Positions 48,001 to 58,029 of a DNA stretch of 64,000 nt are shown in pieces. The stretch is from Ignavibacteria bacterium (GTDB taxonomy: Bacteria; Bacteroidota; Ignavibacteria; SZUA-365), in assembly GCA_016720835.1 (NCBI GenBank), contig JADKJW010000017.1:12987-76986 (forward strand). Direction: 5' to 3'. The position numbers and the translations under genes were made by a program. How positions within the stretch are numbered: position 1 is the first letter of the stretch; each line of letters starts with the position of its first letter. A model generated the notes under the pieces. That model was not told where the DNA came from, made no database searches, and saw nothing but the letters and a program-made list of their open reading frames with translations.

Positions 48001-50334
48001 GAAGCACGGCCTCGTTGATAACGGCATCGTTGATGGCGCGCAACTCGTCCAGCTTCTCCTGTGGCTGCTGCGAGGTGCCGCCGCTGAAGTGGATTGTCGA
48101 CTTGTTGAAGACGTCCGCAGCCTGCGTGAGCATCTTGCGGTGCTTTTCGAGGTATGCGAGCACCTCGGAACCGCTGTGCGCCGTGAGCCGGCCGATGGCA
48201 TACGACGGCTCCAGGGCAGGCGCGTCGAAGGCCACGAACCAGATGTCGCTCACGGGAAAGCCGTAGCTCGGCACGAAGTTCTTCGACTGCGGCGAGGGCG
48301 CGGCCTTGTAATTGTAGTTCGCGTCGCCCACGAGGAACACGTTCTGCGGCGGCTTCTGCGTCCACGTCGTCCAGGTATCGAAGAGAAAGACCTTGATCGC
48401 TTCGGGATTGAAGACCCCGTAGCTGTAATTGTCGTAGATGCTCTCGACAGTCACGACGCGGGTATCGACACCGTACTGCTGGCGGATGAAGGCCGCATAT
48501 TGATCGGACTCCGCAGCGAACTGCGCGGCGGTGATGAGGAGGTACTGGGCCTGGCGGTCGGTGGCGCGCAGGCGCTCCACCGTAAGGGTGCTGCCGGGAT
48601 TCGGCACGGCGAGACTGTCCGACGAGCACACGATGTATCGCGCGGAGTTGAACAGCGTGTCGGCGAAGCGCAGTCTTCCCGCGGCGAAGGACAGCGGCGC
48701 GAGCTGCGAGAACTGCCCCCCGCGCCGACGCAGAATCAGCGGCGTCGTGCCCTGCAGGGAATCGATGGAGACGATCCTCGCGCCCTCGCCCATCTCCTTC
48801 GAGACCTCGAACTGCAGCGATGGCGCGGCGGCGACCAGGACGCGCGGATACTCCACGTTCCACCAGTCCGCATAAATGACGTTGTCGCCATCGTAGAACT
48901 TGACGTTGGTGACGTCGAGCGTATTGCCCCCTCCCGCACTTCGTCCACGTGCGCCTTCGCCGCGGTCATGCCGATGCGGTTGACGTCGTAGTCCACCGAA
49001 TCGAGCGCGGGCCCGTTGTTCAGCGACACTTTGACGCGATGATTGGGGCGGACGGATGCCAGGCTCGACCAGCTTCCGCTTTTCTGCCACACGCGCGCGG
49101 CGCGCCCCGGTTTCACATGCGTCGCGACGAAGGGCCAGCGGCTCGTCCCCGTTCCCATCCAGGTATCGAACCAGGTCTTGTCGACGGTCCAGTCGCAGAT
49201 CTGCTGCCGGACGTTGTCGGTCGAAACGGCGAAGAGCCAGTTCTCGGGCTCGTTGTGTATCAGGGAATAGGCCCAGTCCACCGTGTCCTGCGGCAGGGGC
49301 GAGGGCGCCGCCGCTGTGACGATGCGCGCCCCGGGAGTGGCGCCCAGCACGATCCAGTACGCCGTGGAATCGCTGTACTTGTTGAGGTATTGCGGGCAGG
49401 GCTCGTCCATGGACGCCGGGACGAAGCGGTAGCCGCCTTCATCGTAATTCCGTTCCGCATAGAACACGAAATAGTCCGAAACTCCGAACACATTGCCCGT
49501 GAAGGCCGTCGCGAGCAGGGGGATCTCCTTCCCTTTCCGGTAGAGGCGGATGCGCGAGGGATCGAGACCCGCGACGTCCATACCCGAAGCGAGGAACCAC
49601 GCCCTGTCGAGTTTGTGCAGACCGTCGCGCTTCACGTGGAAGCGCAGGCTGCGGTTCGCATGGTCGATCCACGCGCCGCTGGTGTCCAGATCGTGACTCC
49701 GCCGGATGAAGGGCTGCGTGAAGTAGCCCCCCGCTGCCAGAGGACTTTCGATGGCACTCGACGTGAAGCGCGGTGACGCTCCCGTCGCAAAGCGGTACGA
49801 TCGCACCCAGCGGACCTCCCCGCGCGCCGCATCGAACGCGAACAGCGGCACCTCCACCGTGGCGATCCACCGGCCGCCTTCGCGATGGACGCGCGTCGAC
49901 ACGATGGACACCGCCGTATCCAGCGAAGCCGGCAGGTCGCGGCGCGCATGGTACCCGGCGAGCAGCAGCGAATCGGGGCCGACGCGGTACGATACATGAT
50001 AGAACGGCCAGGCCTTGTGCGTCGAGGCAAACGGAGCCGCCTCGAGCCGCACGGCATGCGAGGCGTCCGGCAGCGGCACGTCGATGCGCCGCGTGGGGAT
50101 GCGGGGCGCCTCTGCTGCCGTCGGGGCGATGCCTTCGATGACAAAGAGGTCTGTTCCGTCAGCACGGAGGATGCGCGTCGTGTACATGTCGTTCGGCACG
50201 ACGAGCGTCTGCGCGGGCGCGAGACTCCCTGTTCCAAGCAGGCAGAGGAGCAATGCGGCCACGCAGCGCCAGCGGGGCCGGAGCAGAACAGTGCATAATT
50301 CGGAAATAGACACGAATCGGTCGGAAACAATCAT
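45002..50334 (-). CDS. C25-family cysteine peptidase with T9SS sorting domain (PorU-like), frameshifted
   Basis: About 1777 residues once the frame is repaired. Long signal peptide (CVAALLLCLLGTGSLAPAQ). The gingipain-like catalytic pair is in ISYIGHAAIRTWDN (His) and SDFGCSTSKFADPDG (Cys), around residues 820 and 852, preceded by FLVGDANYNY and SDIWFVAFD. The C-terminus is a T9SS sorting domain (NYPNPFADATAFVFTL, then GNGVYFYKFIT, ending IAKLK). PorU, the T9SS sortase, is also a C25 protein with such a domain, so this may be PorU or a secreted protease. The frame breaks at the G5 run (C5 at 48927-48931): one added G joins HVDEVREG to GNTLDVTNVKFYDG. It lies between lexA and dnaE2 with gaps of 44 and 30 bases. 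Confidence 0.85.
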
Positions 50335-50378
50335 ACGCGGCGCCGCCTGGAAACAGGGTGAATCTCGTCGTCCTGCGA

Positions 50379-51017
50379 TCAGCGTAATTTCGTCGATTCG
50401 GCCCTGAAGTCAAAGCAGCCGCCGAGGTCGCGCAGCACGAGCATCACCCTGCCGACGATGTAGAATTCGTCGTCGGGACCCACGTCCATGGGCTTGTACG
50501 ACGGGTTGCTGGGCAGCAGGCGCACCTTTTTCCCTTTCATGGAGAGGGTCTTGACCGTGAGGCCGCCATTGAGCCAGGCGACCACCGTCTCGCCGTTCGA
50601 GGCGGATTTCTGTTCGCGCAGGAGGACGACGTCGCCCGGCATGATGCCGGCGTCCTTCATGCTGTAGCCGTCCACGCGCAGCGCGACGGGCTCGGGGAAC
50701 GGCACCATGCGCTTGTCGAAGGAGAGGTACTCGAGCGCCTCCTCCTGCGACTGCAGCGGCGAGCCCGCCTGCACCTCGCCGAGCACGGGCACCTGGATGA
50801 AGTTGGAGGCCACGAGCCGCACGCCGCGGCTGATGCCGGGGGTGATTTCGATGACGCCCATTTTTTCGAGGCCTTTGAGGACGATCTCGACGCTGCGCTT
50901 CCACAGGCCAGTGGCGTCCGCGATTTCGTCCATGCTGGGCGCGCGTCCGTTGCGCTCGATGTAGCGTTCCAGGTAGCGCGCCACCTTGCGTCTGTTCTCC
51001 GTCCACTGTCCTGCCAT
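50379..51017 (-). CDS. lexA: LexA-family SOS repressor/protease
   Basis: 212 residues from ATG 51017, preferred over the ATG at 51029 because GGAGG lies just before it. The N-terminal winged helix covers residues 1-70 (PSMDEIADATGLWKRSVE). The self-cleavage site is Ala84-Gly85 in VLGEVQAGSPL. The catalytic dyad is Ser119 (VDGYSMKDAGIMPGD) and Lys156 (LNGGLTVKTLSM). It represses SOS genes and cleaves itself with RecA filaments. It heads an operon with the C25 peptidase and a DnaE2-like polymerase. The upstream region carries two direct repeats over the promoter, probable autoregulatory sites. Confidence 0.93.
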   Translation of the reverse strand: MAGQWTENRRKVARYLERYIERNGRAPSMDEIADATGLWKRSVEIVLKGLEKMGVIEITPGISRGVRLVASNFIQVPVLGEVQAGSPLQSQEEALEYLSFDKRMVPFPEPVALRVDGYSMKDAGIMPGDVVLLREQKSASNGETVVAWLNGGLTVKTLSMKGKKVRLLPSNPSYKPMDVGPDDEFYIVGRVMLVLRDLGGCFDFRAESTKLR

Positions 51018-51034
51018 GCCCGCCTCCATGTATA

Positions 51035-51077
51035 CAAATGTCTAACCAAATGTAGATCGGGGAATTCCGAAAAGCAA
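51035..51077 (-). promoter_or_regulatory. lexA promoter with two 7-bp direct repeats (candidate LexA operator)
   Basis: On the minus strand TTGCTT (complement of 51072-51077), a 17-base spacer and TACATT (complement of 51049-51054). Two ACATTTG copies with a 12-base period (complements of 51047-51053 and 51035-51041) cover the -10 and start site. The repeats are seen; the LexA role is inferred. Confidence 0.5.
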
Positions 51078-51157
51078 GAGGGAAATTCCGGTCGAACTTC
51101 AGATGGCGGGCCGACGAAGGAAGAGGATGCGGCTACTCGAGGATGAAGCTTTTGTGA

Positions 51158-52444
51158 TTATCTCATCACCAGGAAAGGCCGGACGAGCGGTGCCTGTCCT
51201 GCTGTTCGTATGACGATCAGATACGGTCCCGGAGGCAGGGCACCAACACGGAATGAGACGACCGCGTCATCCCCGCCAGCCATAGGGCTTCCAATGCAGG
51301 ATGCATCGATCTGCCTGCCGAGTATATCATGCAGAAACACTTCCACAACAGAGCGGCCGATGTGCTGAACACGAATGTTGACTTCCTCGCTTGCGGGTTG
51401 CGGATGGATATCGACGACCATCGGTGTCACAGGGGCGGGAGGAGGCGACTCCGCGCTCATCAGGATGTCGAAGCTCTCCCGCCCTACGAGTTTCCGCAGA
51501 AACACGCCGTTCGTATCCACTTCCCACACCATGCTTACCGAGTCGCAGCGGCAGGCGAAAGACACCAGAAGCGTTCCATTCGAGGTCCAGGACGGGTAAT
51601 AGTAATTCCCGAGCACTTGCGAGGGCAGGACTTTTGTGAGGCGGTTCGTCCGGAGATCGAATACGCCGAGGAACTGCTTTCCGTTGAAACGGTCGTTGCC
51701 GAACTCGAGGAAATCCGCTGCGACGCGCGTTTGATCGGGAGACATTCACGGATAGTCTACGAACATGATTTGCGAGAGATCGGGCGCGGTGACGATGGAA
51801 TCCGTACGGGTTTTCAGATCATACGTGGAGTACGTCCCACGTAAAAGGTTGTCACCTCCATCCTCATGGAAGTAGAGAAATTTCTCGTCTCCGAACGGAA
51901 GGTTTGCCCGGAATTTTCCGAGACGTTCGAGTCCTCCGCCGTATGAAGAACACCGGTAAATCTGATCCCAATCGATGAAGTAGACGGACTTTCCGTCCGC
52001 GGCCCAGAACGGAAGCTGCCCCCAATTCCAGCGGCAATTCTCCCAGACACTGTCCTGCTCCGGATCGTAGGTAAGCGCATTCGTCAAGAGAATGGAAGGA
52101 CCTGGGGACCATTTTCCGAGGCCGACGCCATCGAGCAATGCGATCCTTCTGCCAGAAGCGGCTTCTACGACTGCTGTACCCAGGAAATAGGGATCAACGT
52201 ATTGGATGAGAGCGTAAGCGAGCAGTTTCCCATCCGACGATAGAACAGGGGTCTGGATCTCGTTCGTGAGATAAGGATACCACCCGAACAACGAATCCTC
52301 GTACGTCAGCGGATCGTGGTTCCGGCACAGACTGTCGAGTCGGTCTATGGATAATGGTTGTGCAAGCGCCGGAAAGGCCGGAAAGAGCGTCGCGATCGTG
52401 AGGAAACGTGCCGCCTTTATAAGATGCTTCTTCATGCTCCGCAT
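51158..52444 (-). CDS. Secreted TolB/propeller-like protein with T9SS sorting domain, interrupted by an in-frame TGA
   Basis: Starts at ATG 52444 (GAGGTG upstream); a GTG at 52453 overlapping the upstream stop is possible. Signal peptide HLIKAARFLTIATLFPAFPALAQ spans about residues 6-29. The body has TolB/WD40-like propeller turns (TPVLSSDGKLLAYALI, LPFWAADGKSVYFIDWD, YPSWTSNGTLLVSFAC). The C-terminus is T9SS-like (VDIHPQPASEEVNIRV, VEVFLHDILGRQ, ALPPGPYLIVIRT). At 51746-51748 the same frame carries TGA in MFVDYP-stop-MSPDQTRVAADF. The repeat logic expects a residue there (probably Trp), so this is a nonsense change or a base error rather than two genes. It is four-base linked to the subtilase gene upstream. 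Confidence 0.78.
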
Positions 52445-52449
52445 GGGCT

Positions 52450-54886
52450 TCACCTCAGGACAAGGACTTTGCGCATGACCGGCAAATACCCCGGAGCGAA
52501 GGCGCCGACAAAGTACACGCCGGCAGGCAGGTGCGAGATTTCGAACAACGACCGACCCACACCGGACCGCATGTCAAGGTCCGTCAACGTCTCGTTGCAT
52601 CTCTCCCCGAGATGTCGAACAAACGCAGGCTGATTGCCGTCCCGGTCGAAGCCTTGATACGAGTCTGAACTCGATCAGTGGCTGGTTGCGGGAATACATC
52701 GAGAGTCATTGCAAGTGCATGGTCCGGCGCTTCCGATACCGCGACAGGGAGCGGATTGGCATTCGCGAGAATGGAATAGGTGAACCAGATGCTATCCGGC
52801 GGATGCGGCAGCCAGGCGGAATCGCCGAGCGAGCCGTCGCTGCGCAACTGCCAGACCTTGTACACGTAGGTCTCCATCTCGAAGTCATTCTGATTGACCG
52901 TCGTGTCGCCGACTACCGCGCACCAGCCGACGCGGTAAAGGGGAACGCGATATAGACGTCGTTTGAATTTGATCGGATTCGCAAAACCCGTCAAGGAATT
53001 GCCGCCCCGTCCCCAGATCCTTTCGATCGCCGCAGTGCCCAGATTGAGGCGCTGACGATTTATCTGGATACGCTCTGTCAGATGATACCTGTGCACTTTA
53101 TACGTGGCATCGGCGGCTCCCTGGAACGGTTGCATGGTGGCGTCCTGCGTCCATCCGGGGAACACGATTTTTAGTGTGTCCCCCTCATAAGCCGGCAAAT
53201 TCTCGTAGCTGTATCTGACGGAGTCGTGCTTGAGTATGTACGGATGCATGAGCGTCCGCACTGCGCGAATTCCCTTCACCGCTCCCCAGCCCACCCTCTC
53301 CGTATGCCTACCTGCTGAGCCGGGTTCCGATGTGTGTTTAAGTATCCATTCGATGTCATCAGGAGCGAGATACGAGGGCAGGCTGTCCGCTTGGACACGA
53401 TTCTGGGTACTTGAGTCCTTGAAATACGAAAGCAACAGACCGCCGATCCCTGCGGCGATCGGGCCCGCACCAGAACTATTTGAGAACATCCTATGTGAGA
53501 ACTTACCCAGAGTCCACGTAGCAAATTGCATTCGAGGATGGTGCGAGAATGTCGAGGTTGTCGCCAAAGTCTTCGGTGCATAATACGTTGTATGGATCCC
53601 CGGCGGAAACTGTGATGACCCACTCCTTGTCGACATCCTCCGGCGCCCCTCCATAAGTCGTTTCAGAGTTGACGAGGTCGTGTTTGTGTTTTCCGTTGCC
53701 CATCGCGCAAAATGTCGTTCTTCCGTTTTGGTATCGAAATGCCAGGATGGCGCGGACGATCTCGTCCTTGTACCCGAGACCGACCGTATCGGCCCAAGTG
53801 CCAGTGGTCATCGAAAAGCTGAGGATGTCACATTGCCAGAGTTGTCCGGAACCCGCAAAACTGGGAGTGCTGCCAGTGTTGGCTGACGCCTCCCATACCG
53901 CATTCGCGACCTCTCCGCTGATGGTTGCGCGAAGAGCGTACATCGCGGCCCCGGATGTTCCCGAGCTGTCGCCACCACAGATTCCGGCAACTCCTAAAGA
54001 GTCGTTATTGCTGATAGCCCCGATGACGCTCAGACTCGCGGTCCCATGGTCTACTTGATACGCGTTAAGTCCAACATATGTATTCTGCGTGTTTGAATGG
54101 TAATTCCAACTGCCGCGTACTCTGTACCCTGGTCCCGCGCCGCCTCCCAAGTCCGGGTGCCGCCAATCGAAACCGCCATCGATACACCCGATACGCACCG
54201 TGGAGTCACCCGTGGTGAACGCCCAGATCGAATCAATCCATGCCTGTCCGACATACCTGCTCTTAAGGTGTTCCTGATATTTGTTCACGAACATCGAGTC
54301 ATTGGGCGAAACCCCGTAGGACTGCATCGTCGGTTGCGATGCCTCCATTCCGAACCCGCCAAGCAACGTATACTTGAAATTCGGCTGCGCCCAGAGGATC
54401 TTGTCGCTGAAAAGATTGACGAGTCCGTACGCAAGCGCCGGGATGTCGTAGCCGGTGTTGAACCGAAAGACGAGCGCGTTCCAGAACGCAGGCATTCGGA
54501 GAACCTGTCCCGACACGGCATACGAGACTGTGTCCTGGCACGGATTTACAGCAGGGATCATTTTCCTGATCGCTGCAACCCCGAGAGTCTGGAGATAGTT
54601 GACGATGGTCTGTGAATAGATGAACGATGTGTCGAGGGGCAGCTCGGTGAGCGGCCTTGGATGTGCCCCTCTCTTTCCAAGCAACTCGCAGCCGAGGTAG
54701 TCCGTGTTCAGCGCTCCCTCCTGAAACCAGATGATGATCTCGTTGTTCACATACGCCGAATCCGGGATTCCGGAGGAGGGTTGGGCGAACGCGAACTCAG
54801 AGAGAGAGAGAGAGCGAAAGAAGTGTGCCAAAGCCCAGAAAAACGGCTTTCAAGCGTAAGGTGACGATGGTGGAGCGGAATAACAT
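52450..54886 (-). pseudogene. Subtilisin-like (S8) T9SS protease with three frame disruptions
   Basis: Read with corrections, the product is about 810 residues: signal peptide, prodomain, S8 catalytic domain, Ig-like region and T9SS sorting domain. The catalytic triad is Asp in VRIGCIDGGFDWRHPDL, His in YQVDHGTASLSVIGA, and Ser in SNSSGAGPIAAGIGG. Breaks: a (CT)8 tract in the signal peptide (54799-54814) that produces an immediate TGA; one extra G in GGG at 53506-53508 just before the Ser motif; one missing G at 52605-52608 before the sorting domain (which then reads LPAGVYFVGAFAPGY and ends KVLVLR). The start ATG is at 54886. Three hits in one gene suggest decay, sequence errors or phase variation. 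Confidence 0.75.
54799..54814. repeat. (AG)8 microsatellite in the signal-peptide region of the S8 protease
   Basis: On the coding strand (CT)8 follows codon 24 and gives LSLSL then TGA. Nine units would give LSLSLSEFAFAQPSSG, a complete signal peptide ending AFA-Q. Confidence 0.9.
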
Positions 54887-55122
54887 GACGCCTCCGATTC
54901 TGTATGAATCCTGCACGCGTGGATTACATCGCCGTGTACCGCTGTTGAACTCAATCATCGAACGTACCTTGTCCCGTGATGAATGTCAATGCCGTAATGG
55001 AAGCCCGCCTTCGCTCCGATCGCGTCGACCGAATTGCCGCACGTGCACCGCTGCTTGGATGAATGGAGGCAATGATCGCTGTTTGATCTCCCCATCCGTC
55101 GCGCTAGTTTGCGGGGCAACAG

Positions 55123-57288
55123 ATGAGCGCGCACATGCCGGAACACCCCACCAAACATTCATCGATCTCCGCAGTCCTGGCCGCGATCGGCCTCTCGGCA
55201 CTCCTCATCGTTCTGCTGCGCGAGGGCTTGAGCGCCTCGGGGATCGGCAGATACTGGGGCTTCGATTTCTTCGCCGACACGAGACGGGATGTCTTTCCCT
55301 GGCGTATCGGACTACTGCTGCCGCTCGTCGCATTCATTCTGAAACCCGTCTATGCGCGCGTCATCCGGAATGAGGCGCGTATACGCACTGCGCTGCCCTT
55401 GCTCCTCGTCGTCGCAGCCATGGCCGTGCTGTTCCTGTGGCCCATGCGCACGTTTTTCTACGGCGACGGGGGTCCCCTGCTCGTGCAGATCTGGCGCATC
55501 GGCGAGCAGCAGGCGGTGGACATGTCGCTGCTGCTGAACTGGAAGTCCTCGCCCCTGGCGGGCGCCTTGATTTACGGTCTCGCCGTCGCGGTGCCGAAAA
55601 CGTTCAGCGCGTTCGGTCTCCCGCTGCCCACGCACGCCGCGTATCCCTTCGTGGCGATGTCCGCGCTTGCGCTCATCGCGCTTGGAGTGTATTTCTTCAT
55701 GAGACGCAGAGACGAACGCACGGTGATGGAAGCGCTGCTTCTCTTCGGCACGGCAGGGGCGCTTTTTTTCTTCGGATACGTGGAGTTCTACCTGCCCGTC
55801 TTCGTGTTCGTGTTCCTCTATCTCTCCACCGCGGAGCGCGCGCTTGACGGCGGTTCGCTCTGGCCGTCCGCGCTCGCCCTCGCGCTTGCCATCGCCGCGC
55901 ATTACGCTGCCGCCGTGCTGCTGCCCTCCTTCGCCGTGCTTGCGCTGTCCCGGAATAAGGAGTCCAGGATCCGCATATCCGGATCCCGCGTCCTGCTCGT
56001 CCTGGGAGGCGCAGTCGCCCTGTATCTCGCACTGCTGTTCGGCGGAGTGATCGGTTCCGGCGATTCGCGTCTCATCATGCCGCTGCATCCGGTGGACAGT
56101 CCGGCAGGACGCTGCGTGTACACGGTGTTCTCGAGCTGGCATCTGGCAGATTTCGCCAACCTCCTCGCGTTGCTTGCCGCCCTGCCGCTGCTCGTCATTG
56201 CAGCCCTGGCGTTCACGAGGCAGGGACGGAGCTGGTTCTCGACGACGCATTTCGCCTTTCATGCCCTCGGTTCGGGTTTATTCTTCCTGTTCATTTTCGC
56301 GGCCAATACTTCGCTCGGACTCGCCCGCGACTGGGATCTCGCCGCGCCGCTCGGACTGCTGCTGGCCTTTTTCGCGCTGTCCATGCTCCGGCATGCGAGC
56401 GGGAAGGACTGGCCGCGGAGCGGGCATCTCTTCGCGCTGAGCGCGATGCTGCTCACGCTACCCTGGCTCGCGATCAATCTGAATGCGGACCTCTCCGCAA
56501 AGCGTTTCGAACGCGTGCTCGCGCTGGATGCGGAACACATGTACCGCGACTATGCGCTGAGTGGCTACGAGGCGCTCCGGAAGTATCATCAGAACGCCGG
56601 GCACCGCGACCGCGACCTGGAACTGTCGCGCAAGAAAATCCTCATCATCGACTATCCGTCCAATTACCTTTCGCTCTTCGGAAAATCCCAGTATATGCTG
56701 GAAGCGGGACTGCGGACGGACTACATCGCCACGCAGCGCTGGATGCTCGAGCGCCTCGCGCGCAAGGCCCGCGAGCTGCGCACGGCGCGTGTCGAGCGCG
56801 ACTACGCCATCGGCATTCCGCAGATCGACTCGCTCGCCGAACTCATCGCCGTGCACGCGTTCATCTCCCGCACCGATTCCGCGCTTGGCGACACCTTTCG
56901 CGACGTGGGCGATGCCACCGGATACGCCTATCCTTTTCTCTCGATCCGGGGCATGGAGGCGTATCAGCGCAGAGAGTACCCCGCAGCTGCTGAACTGTTG
57001 CAGCAGGCGCTGAACCGCGGCTTCCACAGCGCGCGCGTCTACGTCGTGCTCGGCACCGCGCTCGGTCTCGCCGACCGGCACGGCGAGGCCCTCCGCGCCT
57101 TCGAAGCCGGCGTGCTGGCCAATCCCGCCGACATGCAACTCCACGTGCTCCTCGCCAAATACTACATCCGCGCGGGTGTCAATCTCCAAGGCGCGCGCGT
57201 GCTCCTCGAGCGCGCGATGAATCTCGAACCGGATCCGACTCAGCAGCGGGAGATACAGGGGTTGGTCGAGCAGATTGGGGGACCCTGA
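55123..57288 (+). CDS. Polytopic membrane protein with C-terminal TPR-like repeats
   Basis: 721 residues. About 12 membrane helices occupy residues 1-490 (AVLAAIGLSALLIVLL, ALPLLLVVAAMAVLFLW, ALALALAIAAHYAAAVLLP). Short loops and the order resemble membrane glycosyltransferase (mannosyltransferase/Wzy-like) cores, but no clear catalytic motif identifies the sugar. The soluble end has two or three TPR-like units (YPAAAELLQQALNRGFHS, GEALRAFEAGVLANPADM, GARVLLERAMNLEPDP). It is divergent from the S8 gene and followed directly by a GAYGCGGN repeat array. Confidence 0.7.
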   Translation: MSAHMPEHPTKHSSISAVLAAIGLSALLIVLLREGLSASGIGRYWGFDFFADTRRDVFPWRIGLLLPLVAFILKPVYARVIRNEARIRTALPLLLVVAAMAVLFLWPMRTFFYGDGGPLLVQIWRIGEQQAVDMSLLLNWKSSPLAGALIYGLAVAVPKTFSAFGLPLPTHAAYPFVAMSALALIALGVYFFMRRRDERTVMEALLLFGTAGALFFFGYVEFYLPVFVFVFLYLSTAERALDGGSLWPSALALALAIAAHYAAAVLLPSFAVLALSRNKESRIRISGSRVLLVLGGAVALYLALLFGGVIGSGDSRLIMPLHPVDSPAGRCVYTVFSSWHLADFANLLALLAALPLLVIAALAFTRQGRSWFSTTHFAFHALGSGLFFLFIFAANTSLGLARDWDLAAPLGLLLAFFALSMLRHASGKDWPRSGHLFALSAMLLTLPWLAINLNADLSAKRFERVLALDAEHMYRDYALSGYEALRKYHQNAGHRDRDLELSRKKILIIDYPSNYLSLFGKSQYMLEAGLRTDYIATQRWMLERLARKARELRTARVERDYAIGIPQIDSLAELIAVHAFISRTDSALGDTFRDVGDATGYAYPFLSIRGMEAYQRREYPAAAELLQQALNRGFHSARVYVVLGTALGLADRHGEALRAFEAGVLANPADMQLHVLLAKYYIRAGVNLQGARVLLERAMNLEPDPTQQREIQGLVEQIGGP

Positions 57289-57293
57289 ACGGA

Positions 57294-57446
57294 CGCGGTG
57301 ACGCGGTGATGCGGTGACGCGGGGATGCGGGGACGCGGGGATGCGGGGACGCGGGGATGCGGGGACGCGGGGACACGGAGACATGTAGACACGGGGACGC
57401 GGAGACGCGGAGATGCGGAGACGCGGGGACACGGAGATGCGGTGAC
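57294..57446 (+). repeat. Array of the 8-bp unit GAYGCGGN (forward)
   Basis: About 19 units of GACGCGGG/GATGCGGG/GACACGGA with 8-base period, starting right after the stop of the membrane protein gene. Not coding in any convincing way. Confidence 0.9.
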
Positions 57447-57463
57447 TCAGAGCTCAAGCCCCG

Positions 57464-57727
57464 TTATTCTGAGCGAAGCGAAGGATGACTGCGTCTCATT
57501 CATCGCCGCTCGACAGCTCGTACCTAACGAGCGTTAGGCAGAACGGAAGGATGAAAGCACTGCGCCGTCGCTTGGCTCTCGACAACGATCCAGGAAGGGC
57601 GCGCGCTGCGAATGTCACTCGTACGCTGAACGTCCAGATCCTTCCCTTCGGCTTCGCTCAGGGCAGGCTTCTCCGCTGCCAATGACAGTGGTGCCTCTAC
57701 TAAGAAACATTGTAGAGGTTTCTTCCC
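57464..57727. repeat. Composite dispersed repeat, copy A
   Basis: Order: TCTGAGCGAAGCGAAGGATG, the 23-nt double-hairpin core at 57516-57538 (GCTCGTACCTAACGAGCGTT then AGG), CGGAAGGATGAA, GTCCAGATCCTTCCCTTCGG, CTCAGGGCAGGCT, ending in a hairpin CCTCTAC/GTAGAGG near 57695-57720. No gene. Confidence 0.85.
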
Positions 57728-57760
57728 CTCTCCCTCTGGGAGAGGGCGGGGTGAGGGGGT
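57722..57760. repeat. Palindromic CCCCTCTCCCT/AGAGGGCGGGG element
   Basis: CCCCTCTCCCTCTGGGAGAGG followed by GCGGGGTGAGGGGG, a self-complementary G/C motif that I know as a common intergenic repeat type in several phyla. Followed by spacer without genes. Confidence 0.7.
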
Positions 57761-57844
57761 GGCGCGCACGATCACTATTCCGAATCGCCGTTGCGAATGC
57801 GAACAATGTCACTGCCGACGATAATGGGATACCGTCCAATGAGA

Positions 57845-58024
57845 GACTCAGGATGACGGTGTATCATTCATCGCCGCTCGACAGCTCGTTCCTAACGAGC
57901 GTTAGGCGAACCGGAAGGATGAATGCATCGCGCGAACGTCACTCATATACTGAGCGTCCAGATCCTTCCCTTCGGCTTCGCTCAGGGCAGGCTACTGCGC
58001 TCAGGATGACGGTGTCCGATTCAT
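57845..58024. repeat. Composite dispersed repeat, copy B
   Basis: Same order as copy A: core at 57884-57906 (one T for A change in the loop), CGGAAGGATGAATGC, GAGCGTCCAGATCCTTCCCT, CTCAGGGCAGGCT, CTCAGGATGACGGTG. Confidence 0.88.
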
Positions 58025-58029
58025 CGCGT

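Noticed and set aside
51746..51748. Selenocysteine at the in-frame TGA
   Set aside because: No SECIS-like hairpin is obvious just downstream and the protein type is not a selenoprotein family.
54825..55373. 182-codon plus-strand frame before the membrane protein
   Set aside because: It runs antisense to the S8 signal peptide and out of frame through the real gene at 55123. It has no domain or ribosome site.
57516..57538. CCTAAC...GTTAGG core resembling integron attC R-sites
   Set aside because: The RYYYAAC and GTTRRRY boxes are only four bases apart, while attC needs a long imperfect palindrome between them. No integrase or cassette array is present.
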